This document shows, one piece after another, positions 25,057-52,794 of a DNA stretch of 64,000 nucleotides. The DNA lies in the NCBI GenBank assembly GCA_951217055.1, contig OX578282.1:24260106-24324105 (forward strand). Direction: 5' to 3'. Position 1 is the first letter of the stretch; each line of letters begins with the position of its first letter. The translations under genes and the position numbers were made by a program. Source of the DNA: Gerris lacustris. Lineage: Eukaryota > Arthropoda > Insecta > Hemiptera > Gerridae. Under the pieces are notes generated by a model. The model was not told where the DNA came from, searched no databases, and saw nothing but the letters and a program-made list of their open reading frames with translations.

Positions 25057-27530
25057 GTGACTTCTCTAACGGCTAGCTAATCCATGGTTAGACATAGCCA
25101 CACAGAATTATGTAGATATCATATAAATTATTTGTGCATACCTTGTTATCATCTAACCATTAAGTATAATAATAGTAAGTAAACGTAATGCACTTTTGTA
25201 TACATATAAACAGATAAAAATTGCTAATAAAGTGTTTAATTTTTCACTATTATATCCATCAGGACAATCGGCATTTCAAAATGGCTGTGAAATACAATTC
25301 TATAAAGAGAGTCATTAAATTATTGAAGTTTTTAAATCAAGTATTACAAATAATTTACGAAAGTTCTGAAATTCACAGTGAATTCCTGAATAAGTAACAT
25401 CAATAGACAATTAAATTTCAAGTGTCAGATTAGGGCCAAAATTATAGTAAAAAAAAGGGCAAAATGTTTACTCAAGAACTACAAATTCCTAAGGTATAGT
25501 ATCAAAATTATCTTGTAGAACATTAAACGACACATTATTAAAGCATGGTGTTTATATGTAAAAGTGTTACCATACCTTGATTTAAGTAGATTTACCTAAG
25601 TTTCCTATAGTAATTTAGACTGATAAATTGACCTTAATTTTCAGCAAAACTTAAATAATAACTAACATACCAAACTAAGTCAGGGCTTTGAATAATGCAT
25701 GAAAATATAAAACACATAATAAATAAATTAAAGTAAATAATTACTTTGTACGAAGTAAAATAAGGATGATAAAATGTATTAATAAGAAAAGAATAGAAAA
25801 ATAAATCAAGGAAAAAACCAGAATTGAATCTTCTAAAAGGACACACAAAACAATGCTATGTTACCTGCAATGAACTGTTGACTGAGGCAGTAATTCACTC
25901 AAAATATAACATAAACAGCCTTAATCCGATACAAATACTTGTGACGAGTGTAAAATATTGCAAAAACTGAACAAAATAACTGATTAAACCCTAACAATAT
26001 ACTCTGGAATGGGAAATATTAAAGGAGATAATGCGATACAATTGAAATCACGTGACTGACCTCTGTAAATGGAAGAAAATAATCCTTAGGAGCAATGGAA
26101 TGTCTGGAATGTGAGAGTGACTCACGACATAGTTGAAATACCAAGTGACAAGGTAGCGTAAAAACGGTTCCGTATTCAATTATATAACCAGAAATATAGT
26201 AATGTTTTAAATTACCAACAATAATAAACGAAAAAACTTAAGAGATAACCGAGAAAGTACAAAGAATCTATGAAAACAATACCTTAAAAAACAAAACTCC
26301 AACCAACTGATACAAAAACACGAGATGTTTATATCTTAAAATAAGTGTCCATCGAACAATATTTCCATGAATTATACTGGAATATATCTTTAAATTTGGA
26401 AGAAGAGTATCATTTGAATTTAAAACAAAAGAAAGAGTGTAAAATAAGAAATATTAAACAAAAAAATTCTTAAAAAAACGAAATTGTATTATTTTTCTTT
26501 TTGTTTTGCTTAGGAATGCAGTTTCCTCTTCTTCTTCTCTATCTTCTTGGAATTTATTAATTTAGCTTAAGGCACAACCACATTTATTCCAAAGCTGCCT
26601 CCTCACTCTCACTTTCAAAAAAATTCTTTATGGCATACCATTCCATAGATTCTTTTGGTCCAGGTACCAGTACCAGGTAACCAGATGTACATTTTTTTCT
26701 GGACAGGGTTAGAGGTACCTATTATTATGAGGTCATATTAAGGACATTCTTTCAGCGTTTAACAATGTCCTATAGGAAATACCATTTTTCCTTTATGTAA
26801 TCAAATACTTTGGACTATAATTCTTTTCTTTTTAAAATGGATACACTATCTTGCTTGTAAAAATAAATAAAGCAATAGTATTTATTTAATGAGGACAAAA
26901 TATTCCATTCTCTCATTTAAATTTTTATTTTTTATTTACACAAAATTACGAAATGTTAAACGTTTTTATTAATGATTAAACATATACTTAATAATAAATG
27001 AAATCATTTTTAAAAATTAATAAAAAAAATAAATTGTTATTTTTAAAAAAAAACAAAACAAAAAAAAACTGGATTAGAATACCAAAACAAGATTCAATTG
27101 GAATAAGTATTTTAAACAAAAAAAAAACAGGATACGAAAAAAAAAAAAATAGATTGAAAAACATACACATAATACACATAGTATATACTCCTGTATTTAT
27201 TTATTATTTTTTTTTTTATAATTATTATTTTAATCATAAGCATAATTGATTATGAAACAATTAATTGTTAAAAAAAAACAATACTAATGCTTAATATAGA
27301 CAAATTTCGACCACTACAATTGGACATGATAACTGTCAGCTATGGAGATATGTTAAAAATAAATTGAACAATTGTGCTGCTAGACTTTAATTCAAAATGA
27401 AGTAAACAAAAATTGGTAGAATAGATTTTTTTTTTTTTTTTTTAAATTAGCATTACAGCAGTTTTATTTTTAAAAGATTTGGTAGCTATTCCTTATAAAT
27501 ATATTGACATTAATATAGCAATAAACATGT

Positions 27531-28106
27531 ACTCCAGGAGATGGCGTAGAAAAAAGTGTCTGATTAACATCAAGCTAGAATTTTGTGTATAACTTAATCT
27601 TTTGGTGCCTTTTAGGAATATTTGGTCGACTTAGTTCGTCTGCGGGACATAGCTTGGAAATAGCCATTTGAAAAAAACAAACCGGTAGAGAGTGGCCATG
27701 TCCCACCCATTTTGGTGGACAATTTGATTTTTATGATCCTGAGTACAAAATTAGTAAGAGGACGAAAAATCAAGTTGATGTTACTTTGTCACTTGATAGG
27801 TTAGTCCTTCAAATATTACTCCAAACCAAAGTGGTCACATATTAAGTGGCGAAGTAATGTCAACTTGATTCTTGGTCTACTAACTAATTTTGTACTCACG
27901 ATCATGAAAATCACATTATTCACCAAAATGGATAGGACATGGCTGCTCTCTACTGGTTTTTCTTTTTAAATGCCTATTGCTAAGCTATATCCCACAGACG
28001 GACTAAGCCGACCACATATTCTTAAAAGGCACTAAAAGATTGACTTATACACAAAATTCTAGCTTGATGTTAATCAGATACTTTTTTGCACGCTATCTCC
28101 TGGACT
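27531..28106. repeat. Long inverted repeat (about 260-bp arms)
   Basis: The left arm starts CTCCAGGAGATGGCG and contains TTAACATCAAGCTAGAATTT; the right arm mirrors this with AAATTCTAGCTTGATGTTAA and CGCTATCTCCTGGA. Arms are clearly diverged but alignable throughout, with a short centre near 27790-27840. No clear target duplication. It is probably an old foldback element. Confidence 0.75.
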
Positions 28107-28929
28107 AATGTTATCCATTAAAGCAACTATTATTACAACTTTGGCAATAAAAACATGTTATTGTTGCACTTAAGTATTCACTTTAAGCACAATAGTGACA
28201 AGTGGTGTTCTTGGTTTAAGTGGTCTCTTTTTATAATGAACTACAAATAATCTCTTAAAAAAAGAGAGTGATAACTACTTCATGTAATGAATTATGCTGT
28301 AGGTGAATTAACTTTAAAAAGCTTTGATTTCATAGAACAAATTTGATAACGCCTGAGTCATATTCCAATTAAAGAATAAATTAACAGAAAATAAATTAAT
28401 ATTAAGTCTCCAATTTATAAACACTTGTCTGCATACCTTTAGAAACAAACTATTCATAAAACTACTAATTTCTAAGCTCATTGAGTTTATTATAAAATCA
28501 ATAACGTAGTGTAGCCTTTAATATAATAAAATAAAAGATAGAGTATAATTTCATAGTTAATATTATATAGTTTAATATTATTTTTAGAGTTAGAGGCCTA
28601 AAGGTGATAGCAATACTGGACAGCCACCAGATCACTTATGATAACACCTTGAGTTGACATGTAACTACCCCTTTATATCAAAATGATGGTTAAACACTGA
28701 GTGTACAGTCCTCAAAACTATTTCCCAGAGCCAAATGCAAATGACAGCAATGAGCTAGATACCAGAGACCCAATAAAAGAGCCAACTAAATTACAAAACA
28801 AACATGATAAAAGTTGTGGTACGCTTGGCGGCACTATTTTGCTTTATTTATACACATAAAAGATTATAACCCTTGGTAAATCCCACTTGTATGATTTAAA
28901 CATTTAAGAATATTATACATGTATGATTT

Positions 28930-29215
28930 GTTCATAGGAGAGTTGATACCCCGGCTAAAGTGAATTCTACAGTGCCATCAAATTTTGTACTTCGATTTGG
29001 ACCTCTACTTGGTATAAATGCAGCAGGGTTGTTTTTCTTCAGAAAATGAGCGGAGCACCACGAAGTGGCCGTTGAAAATTCTAGGGCAAAAAAAATTGTT
29101 GTTCTTTGATTCTGTAAGGCACCGTACAATTCACTTTTTCCGATATCCCTTTCACTCCAGCGTGCCCAGCGCTGGAGTGTATTTTTCTCTGTCTGTTTCC
29201 CGTAGATTGATTTAA
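28930..29215. other. Unassigned, slightly GC-richer block with a hairpin
   Basis: This stands out from AT-rich surroundings. It has a perfect 10-bp stem, CACTCCAGCG / CGCTGGAGTG (29153-29179, 7-nt loop). Open frames of 65 codons exist on both strands but resemble no family I know. It is possibly a transposon remnant. Confidence 0.3.
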
Positions 29216-30089
29216 ATTAAAATTTAATCTTTCCATAGTATGAATACTACCAAAATCGTAAAATATGAATATCCCTTTATAAAAAAAAAGTTTTTTCCAA
29301 AAACCAAACCATTTTTTCTATAAACCGTCTCATATTCTTCAGTATTACCGAATTTGATGTATGTTATATTATATAAATGGTTGTTCTAAGCTCAGAAAAA
29401 TTAATAAAATTGAACAATTATTGAAAATTAATCATCTTTTTAACATTAAAAATAGTTATATTAGACAGTCACTCAGGTATGGCTGTTGATAAGTATGTAC
29501 TGAGTTCCATGTCAAATAGTTTATATATTAGCAATTAATACAGGCCTACAAACTTACAAAGAGCTATATTTACTTTTTAGAAATACAGGTAAGTATCTTA
29601 ACATTTGGATTTTTGTGCCAAATAAGTGTCAAAACTTCCAAATGACCTACACAATATAGTCTGAGTTCAGGCCTACTCCAAATGGGCTGATTTAAGAGAC
29701 ATTTAAAGTAAAAACCAATACTCAATAATGTAGAGCTTAAAATTTTACCAGTAAACTAGGAGTTCTGCAGTAACAATTACTAAAATCTCGAGAAATTTAA
29801 TCTGACTAAATAATGAATGGCATTTATACATAGATATTTATATAGAGCCCGGCAGTCGGCAGTCCAATTGCTGAACTGTATGTTATTTTATTCATTTTAA
29901 ATGGGTACACTTACACACTGAATTTAATAAAAAAAAAAATATACTGCTCTACAAATTACCACATCACGTTAATAATAATTAATCAGCAATTCTAACACTG
30001 AATATCACTATGTACCTCAAATTCTGTTGAATAAAAGTTAAGCATCCAACTTTGACTTCAGAAATTCCAGGAGAATTTAATAAAAACAA

Positions 30090-30260
30090 ATGAAAAAGTT
30101 AAATCATAATCGTCGCTTACCTAACATAAAAGCCGCCGAGGCGAGAACTGACGAAGGCGAAGACGATCTTGACGAAAATAAACTTGAATTGAAAATAAAA
30201 AAAGAGCCCGGAATGAAAACAAGAAAGAGAGAAATATCATTAGTGCGAGAGAGAAGAGGT
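30090..30260 (+). other. Exon-like block upstream of RPB1, function unknown
   Basis: An open frame (MKKLNHNRRLPN, acidic middle, then KIKKEPGMKTRKREIS) is richer in charged residues and GC than nearby DNA and ends at a good donor (AGAAGAG/GTAAGA). On the opposite strand, a donor-like ATGTTAG/GTAAGC lies at 30116, so it could instead be a 5' UTR exon of a divergent transcript such as angiomotin. I recognise no family. Confidence 0.3.
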
Positions 30261-30578
30261 AAGAAAATCTACTTTAAGTGTTACCATTTATTTCCCTAAA
30301 ATTAACTACATTGAAAAAGATTAAAACGCAAAATACCCTAAAAAACAGCTGATTACAAATGAATTTCGCGGATTTTTTATCAGCCGCGTTTTCTTCTTAC
30401 TCAAGTGTCAAATACTTTTGTTTACACGATTAATATTAGTTTATTGTTTTCATTTAATTGCTAAATACTTTAAATAAACGTATAAATAAAAGACGCTTCA
30501 TTTATTCGTGAAGAAAAACTGACAATTTTGATCTAGAAGGCTGTGGCTAATACCCCCTTTTGCAGGAGAAGCAAGAGT

Positions 30579-30616
30579 TCAGTTGTTCGCCATCAAAGGT
30601 CGAGTCAGTCGACAAG

Positions 30617-30628
<12 letters not shown>
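30579..30628 (+). promoter_or_regulatory. RPB1 start region: Inr-like motifs and TISU/YY1-like start context
   Basis: The start codon lies in ACAAGATGGCGACG, one base off the CAAGATGGCGGC core of the TISU element (translation initiator of short 5' UTRs, also a YY1 site). Arthropod initiator-like TCAGTT (A at 30581) and TCAGTC (A at 30607) lie 36 and 10 nt upstream, which would give a very short 5' UTR. No TATA box is obvious. Confidence 0.45.
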
Positions 30629-46041
<15,413 letters not shown>

Positions 46042-47493
46042 ATTCATTTTATTTTATCACTTTTCCACTCATTTATCTTTCCTCTATTAAAATACCAAAT
46101 AATCTACTATTGGTTTCATGATTTCATTGTAAATATTCGATCATTATTTAATTTATTAAAACTAAATATGTACCTATATAGTGATTATATTGGTGAAAGA
46201 AGGTGTCTTCATTAAGAATTAAGTGACATTTTAAGCATTTATAATTATGAAAAAAAAGTCATAGGATAAAAAAAATGATGTATTCTTGGATATAAAATCA
46301 TTTTTTTCGAGCACCTTTTAACCTAAATTCCTTATTATTTTATTGACTTTTGTATAGAAATTAAATCAACGTTGTTAAAGTTTCTAAATTGTAATAAAAT
46401 TTTTACCCTGTATAATAAGACATTTGTTTGGAGTTTCGTTTTCTATATGTTAAACCTAGGAAGTAGTTTTGCTTTACACATTTGCATTGTTGTTATGTTA
46501 TATAATCAAAACAATCTAATAAACGGGATTTTTTTTTGTTTACTATTTTAATTTTGTGTATTATTTTTTTCTACTATAATATGTATTTAGATAAATAGAG
46601 GATTATTTTTATTAAATGATTTTGTAATATATAATAAATAAATTTATAATTTCAACAACATAATCTGATCTCTTTTTTTATTCTGTGGCTTCTGTACAAT
46701 CTGAGAAATTTACTTCGCTTACAATTATTTCCTTACAATTAAATTAAAATGATTTTGTTAAATTACTTACATTGCTTAAATATCATTTCTGAGATTGTGT
46801 AGTGGCTAAAATTAACCTATGTGATTTCCTGTTAGAAAACACAAAAAACCAAAACCAGACCAGTTTGAAATCAGTTTGCAACTGGTTGCGCGAGACCGTC
46901 CTTCCCAGTTGCAAAGTGGTTGCAGAAATAAGTTCAAAGAAAAATACCGACAAGAATGAATGATAAACTAGCTCCGTATACACACTGTGTGAAAAGATGT
47001 TACTGACTAATCTAAAATCAGTTCCACTCGTGTGTGGACCTGGTTTTATTCTGGTTGTAAACTGGTTGCCCGTGTGACTTTTTTGCAACTAGTTTCCAAC
47101 TCGAGTTGCTAATCAGTCGACCTGTGTGCGGAGGAGGGCCTACCTCCTTCCTAGTTCTGTATTCCCAATACTACCTCTTACTTATTTTATCTTTTTCAAT
47201 AAAAAAATCATATTTTTAAATAGTTCCAACATTTTAAAATAGATTGTTTTCATTGCTTGATGGTTACTCCTAATATATTTGATAATATTTTATATACAGT
47301 ATATTTACTATTTACCCTTTCTATAATTATTTAAATATGAATTTCTTTCAGTGGTATTCAATGTTAGGGTTGAAATATTCCAAATTAAAATGAATAATAA
47401 GACCCCAAAATAATTTAATAATATTAACATGTATATGTTGGTTGCACTGGGGTGCTGAAGAAATTTTTGTGTGATGCTTCTAAATATCATATG
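46042..47493 (+). other. RPB1 3' UTR and intergenic DNA
   Basis: The first clear AATAAA is at 46393-46398, followed by a GT/T-rich stretch (TGTTTGGAGTTTCGTTTTC), a plausible cleavage region. Another AATAAA is near 46515. Beyond is AT-rich DNA; 46850-47130 holds a GC-richer repeat with several copies of GCAACTGGTTGC-like palindromic words that may be a MITE remnant. Confidence 0.45.
46393..46398 (+). terminator. Candidate RPB1 polyadenylation signal
   Basis: AATAAA about 350 bp after the stop codon, with a T/GT-rich downstream element within 40 bp. Confidence 0.4.
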
Positions 47494-47820
47494 GTGCCAG
47501 GAAGTTAGAACATCACAGGAGGTAATAGGTTTTCATTTATAGTACAATATTTTGAAGATAGACTGGCTGAAGTTTTGTAGAAAATGTGACCCTCCTAAAT
47601 ACAGTGCCAGGAAGTTAGAACATCACAGGAGGTAATAGGTTTTCATTTATAGTACAATATTTTAAAGATAGACTGGCTGAAGTTTTGTAGAAAATGTGAC
47701 CCTCCTAAATATAGTGCCAGGGAGTTAGAATATAATAGGAGGTATATTGATTTTCACCTGTTTTCATTGTAGTACTATATTTCACCAATAGAAGCTCTAA
47801 TCTAATATATAAAGAGCTAA
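47494..47820. repeat. 110-bp tandem repeat, about three copies
   Basis: Units start GTGCCAGGAAGTTAGAA at 47494, 47604 and (diverged) 47714. The first two are almost identical. No coding content. Confidence 0.85.
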
Positions 47821-47850
47821 TATACTAAGAGTGACTGACTGACTGATCAC

Positions 47851-48720
47851 TAATTCTCCAACTTCCCATTGACATAGAGATTTGAAATTTGGTACATAGA
47901 TAGAGTGTACCATAAATAGAAAAGTGCGGGCATTTTGATTTCGATATATGGCCGCCATCTTGGATTTATTGATAATTCATCACTAATTCTCCAACTTCCC
48001 ATTGACATAGAGATTTGAAATTTGGTACATAGATAGAGTGTACCATAAATAGAAAAGTGCGGGCATTTTGATTTCGATATATGGCCGCCATATTGAATTA
48101 TAACCGCCATCTTGGATTTATTCATCACTAATTCTCCAACTTCCCATTGACATAGAGATTTGAAATTTGGTACATATATATATATATATATATAGATAGA
48201 GTGTAACATAAATAGAAAATTACGGCAATTTTGATTTCGATATATGGGTACCATATTGAATTATAGCCGCCATCTTGGATTTATTCACATTCCACTATCT
48301 CAGCTTCAAGTGGACCTAGAGTTCTGAAATTTGGTACATAGACTTATGGCAGCTAAAAAAGATAATTAAATGTACTTTCACTTCAATATATGGCCGCCAT
48401 ATTGAATTATAACCGCCATCTTGGATTTAATAAAACTCAATTATCTCAGCTTCTAGAGGAGCTAGAGATCTGAAATTTGGTACATAGACTTATGGTAGCT
48501 AAAGAAAAAATAAAGGACTTTTCTTCAACATATGACCGCCATATTAAATTATAACCACCATCTTGGATTTAATAAAACTCTTTTATCTCAGCTTCCACTC
48601 GACCTAGAGACCTGAAATTTGGTACATAGACTTATGGCAGCTAAACAAGATAATTAAATGTACTTTCACTTCAACATATGGCCGCCATCTTGGATTTAAT
48701 CAGATACTTTAATCTTAGCT
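47851..48720. repeat. Tandem array of about 130-bp units with YY1/Pho-like sites
   Basis: Each unit has ATCTCAGCTTC/AATTCTCCAACTTCC, then GAAATTTGGTACATAGA, then ATGGCCGCCATCTTGGATTT. Six or seven diverging copies are present. GCCGCCATCTTG or CCGCCATCTTG occurs at 47951, 48104, 48266, 48413 and 48681, and GCCGCCATATTG at 48084 and 48393. Its complement, CAAGATGGCGGC, is the YY1/Pleiohomeotic consensus. The array yields a false 134-codon - strand frame. Confidence 0.8.
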
Positions 48721-49314
48721 TCCAGTGAATTTAATGATCTTAAATTTTGTACATAGACTCATTGTACCTAAAATTGAAAATTTAAAGTAGTATAAAATAG
48801 AATAATTGAAAATGCATAAAAAAAATAATTTAACCTACTTGTACTAAAATACGAAATTATGTAACAGTAAAGATATATTATTTATATTGTTTTAATTATT
48901 TTTTACACACAGCGCCCAACTTCTGGATGACGAAACGTACTGATACGGCTAGTTTTATATAAAATGGAATTTGAGATCCTTGAAGTCAAAATTGTAATAA
49001 AAATGGATTTATGTTTTATAATTTTGCACCTTGAGATCCATCTACTATATCAATTAGACAAATGTATACAGGTTTTCTCCACTTCATGGAAAGTTGATAA
49101 GTGAAGTGGATTCAATGCCTAAAAATCTTACCATAATTCAATGTTTTCCATGAAATGGAGAAAACAAATATTTTATTTATTCGCATGTTAATACTTATTA
49201 AATTACAAGAAACTTAATTGTTTAAATCCTTAGAATTTGGTCAATTAAGGAAATAAAAGCCTCATTTTTGCAATATTTAGATCCCTCCTAGGATCGTTCT
49301 CAAGCTGACTGTCT

Positions 49315-50025
49315 AGACCTGTGGTCCGTGGGACTGTTGTTCAAGGTGGTCCCCGGAAAGATTGAAAAAAACAACCAAGAAACAAATTAATTAAATGTAT
49401 TGAGTCAAATATTTACAGCTAATAGAATTACATTTTGAATTAAATAAGACCGGGCTAGTCTGAGGTATTAATTCGATAAGGCGTCACAGAGTATCGGGAA
49501 TCAAAAGGCGGTGTTACCTGCAAGTTTCTTAACTCTACACAGGACCTTCTTTTCTATCTAATTTCATTAACCCTTAGGAACAAGAACAACTGATTGACAT
49601 TGCAGCTGATACTTATCTTAAGCTAGTAAAATCTGAGTCTAATAATATCTGAATTTTGGGTGCCACTACTTCATGAATATTCTTAATTGGGTGGAAAAGC
49701 AATGAAATTGATCCTGTGTTTCCACTCTATATGAAGTATTTATATGAAGCTTCTTTATCTACCCCCAGTCTTATCAAGAATAAGCAAAGAAAAAGATTAA
49801 CCCATTTGGATGCTCCAATGAAAATGGCATTGGCTACTTTTAAGCAAAATATTGATAAGTTGTGCAATGAAATGCAGGATCAAGGTAGCCAGTGATAATA
49901 TAGTTTTTCATTTTTTTAAATGACAATAGTCATATCTTTTAAACACAACGCAAGTGGTCCGCGGGTACATGAGGAACCTATCTTGTGGTCCACCGGTACA
50001 AAAAGGTTGGGTTTAAATTAATATT
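49315..50025 (+). mobile_element. Decayed hAT element
   Basis: The right end contains GTGGTCCACCGGTACAAAAA then GGTTGGG and the left end GACCTGTGGTCCGTGGGAC, resembling the inner parts of hAT termini that begin CAGTGGTTCCCAACC. The extreme ends have decayed. It contains a transposase remnant. Confidence 0.55.
49578..49895 (+). pseudogene. C-terminal remnant of a hAT transposase (FAM200/ZBED-type)
   Basis: The conceptual translation starts EQEQLIDIAADTYLKL, hits a stop, changes frame, and continues KYLYEASLSTPSLIKNKQRK, RLTHLDAPMKMALATF, NIDKLCNEMQ to a TGA at 49893-49895. This follows the C-terminal hAT dimerisation region as found in FAM200/ZBED5-like proteins. Internal stops and frame changes make it non-functional. 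Confidence 0.65.
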
Positions 50026-50579
50026 GGGATTAAATAGTGATGGTTATTGCTAAAAATTCTTGTTTGAATGTTATTTTTTTGTTTGAATCATAGTGATTCT
50101 CGTCATTTACCTGAATATAGGTTCTGTTTATTGCACCATTAGTATTAAATAGATAAATTATTGAAAGAACACATTTCTATTTTTTTTTTTTTTTTAATTT
50201 TACTTTCCACTCTTGTACCACTTGAACTTAACCACTACAACTCTATCAAGAAGTTTAAGATCTTGTAATATTACCTGTAAGATGACCATCTCCATAAGTA
50301 ACTGAAGTCAGTCATTTCAAGAAGTTCACTTTAAAATCTAAGGGATAAAGGATTTTCATACAAATCAAAATCAATTGCCAGTTAGACTTCAATAAACTCA
50401 ATGTGCAATACAAATAAAAATAGACTGCCAATTGGTATGGCACATAGCTTCCTCGCATCCTATCACGTACATTATTAATTTTATATTTTATGCATTTACA
50501 AGCCATTATTGTTTAATTTTTTCCTCCGTTTTTTTAATCTGTCAAAATTGTTTTGATTTTATACTTGAATTAAAGTATC

Positions 50580-51010
50580 AATTAAGCAAAAGTTAAAGAA
50601 CGCAGACGTTTCAAAGTAATCTGGGGCTATCTGCAGGCTACTTTCGATAAACTATAAAAGTTTCATACAAATCAGATAAGTACTTTTGAAGCTATAGGTG
50701 TAAATTAATTTATGTTTGTGCGCATGTGGAAGAGAAACAAATGAGCGCATAAGGTTAAAACTTATATGGGACCAACAATGGGCTACTCATGACCTACCAC
50801 CCAAATTTCATTAAAATTGGACTTGTAGTTTTTAAGATACGTTGGTTCGCAAAAATTGAACGACAGACTGACACGGGACCAAAAATGATCCCTGATGTCT
50901 GAAACGGATTTCTGTCTTGGAATTTTTGAAATCGGAGACCTAAAAATTTTTAGTTCTTCAGAACGATCACATAGCTTCTGTTACCTCCGGTAAGCTCGGG
51001 AGCAATAAGC
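50580..51010. repeat. Unclassified dispersed repeat
   Basis: It has the character of a decayed insect retroelement 3' end (AAATTTCATTAAAATTGGAC, TAGTTTTTAAGATACG, GACAGACTGACACGGG). No open frame and no class assignable. Confidence 0.3.
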
Positions 51011-52667
51011 AATTTGAATTTATTGTAATCCTTGCATCATATTATAAATATATTAATATACTGTAATTAAATATACTATATATTCTGTCTCCCTTCCACT
51101 TAGATACTAATTTGGCTAAAATAAACAAACACCTTAAGGTAATAGAGAACATTTCAAGCAATTTCTATTTGTCAATAAAAAATGAATTCTCAAAATATTC
51201 TTTTAACTTTTAACTTCTAACTTTTAATCCTTACTTTTCACAAAATTATAATATATTCTTAATTGAAGGCCCGATAAAATCAGTTATTGAAAACTATTTT
51301 CTGAAGAGAATATGTAATTAATCATAAATTTTAAGTGGGTGAATATTGTTTTCAAATTATTATTATAACAGCAAACTTTAAATTGATTAAGAAAGTTAGG
51401 TGGAGTTCACATGTTTGTTAGAGTGGTGAGGTCGTAAGTACAAAATGTACTAAACCCTATTACTAGATAATATTTTTACAGTGAAGTAAATATAGCTGAG
51501 GATATGAAATGTTCATCCTATTCTTCTGTATATCTGGAATAAAATGATTAAATCTTCAATTTAAACTAAATACAAACAGTTTATGAAATAATAATAAATC
51601 TAGATCTTACCATGAAGACTGCACCAGAGATTTTGTGAATCTGGATGTTATGAGCCTACAGGGAACATTCTCAAGATGCTCGTAATGAGAGACATTTGCA
51701 ACCCACTCTCATTATGAGCAACTTCCTTGAAGATGATCAATGTAAAAGTCAGGATTCACAAAATATCTGATGCTGACTCCTCCAGAAGATCTATTAGACA
51801 TTGGTTGTGCAAGCCTATGCAATAAGAATTTAAGATTTTTACAAACTAACTGGCAATAGATATTTGATTAGCATAATGAGATTTAACATCCCAAAAAAAG
51901 AAATACAAACAAATAGAATCTGGACCAATATAACATATTTATTATATATACGTATATTGTTATAACTTCAAAATTTATAATTTCTGGGTAACTTACAAGA
52001 CAATAAATTTTTAATTACTCCCAATTAATAATCTCTTAAAAATATAAATTCTCTGACATATAATAAACAAATTACAGAAATCACAATGTAAATATTCTAA
52101 ATGAATGTTTTCAAAAAAATTTAAAAAATAGTAATTCTTAATGACAACAAACACAAAAGATAAAGGGAGAAGTGGATGAATATGATAAATGAAAAATAAT
52201 GAGTTTTCGGGAATTTATATTTACAAGAATGAATGGAATTTAATAATAATGAAACCTAGCAATGTGTTTAAAATGACAGGCAGGTTAGTTGTTTTATAAT
52301 TACAAAAAAAATCAAAAGATCAAAATAAGCACAGAAATTAACTAAAAAAAAAAAAAATAAAACAACAGAAAAAAGTTATTTGCGATAAATATTGGCAGCC
52401 AACCATAACTGAGCTTAATTTTCATTAACACCAAATATAAAGAGAAGAGGAACATCAATAAAAAGTTGACTAAATGAAAAACATTATTTTTTATAATAAG
52501 ACTAGCAAAAACATCGCGATTAAAATTAAATTTAATCAAGTTAAAAATTGCATCAACTGGGAAAGCTATTTAAAAAAAAAAGTAAATGTTATTTGATTGT
52601 TTTTTATTCGTTCTAATAGTTTCATCTAATACTTTTTTTAAAAAATATAAATGTTTTATTGACAACT
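51011..52667. other. AT-rich intergenic DNA, nothing recognised
   Basis: No exon or element seen. The last bases before 52668 will be 3' UTR of the carrier gene's distal isoform. Confidence 0.5.
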
Positions 52668-52794
52668 TCAATTGCTATCGGGTGCAAACTTTCGCCAAAC
52701 ATTTTCATACACGATAAATGTGATCATTGTAGCGGGTACGACTCTAGACAAATTCGGGGTAATACCTTTGTAAAATCCACGGACCCCTTCATAC
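52668..52794 (-). other. SLC25A32: Distal alternative last coding exon of the carrier
   Basis: Acceptor TTACTGTTTGCAG before 52794; the first base completes an Arg codon, followed by 41 residues and TGA at 52670-52668. It covers the matrix helix and sixth membrane helix, with the conserved GFYKG and FIVYEN. Confidence 0.85.

Larger units (their letters stand above)
22548..30616. other. Region between divergent Amot and RPB1; no complete gene seen
   Basis: Apart from the foldback element (23258-25056), the long inverted repeat (27531-28106), an unassigned segment at 28.93-29.2 kb and an orphan exon-like block (30090-30260), I see only AT-rich DNA with A/T homopolymers. Upstream exon(s) and the promoter of angiomotin should be here. 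Confidence 0.5.

Noticed and set aside
46783..47088. 101-codon - strand frame
   Set aside because: It overlaps a repeat with palindromic GCAACTGGTTGC words and resembles no family.
47850..48254. 134-codon - strand frame with repeated segments
   Set aside because: It is the translation of the 130-bp tandem array.
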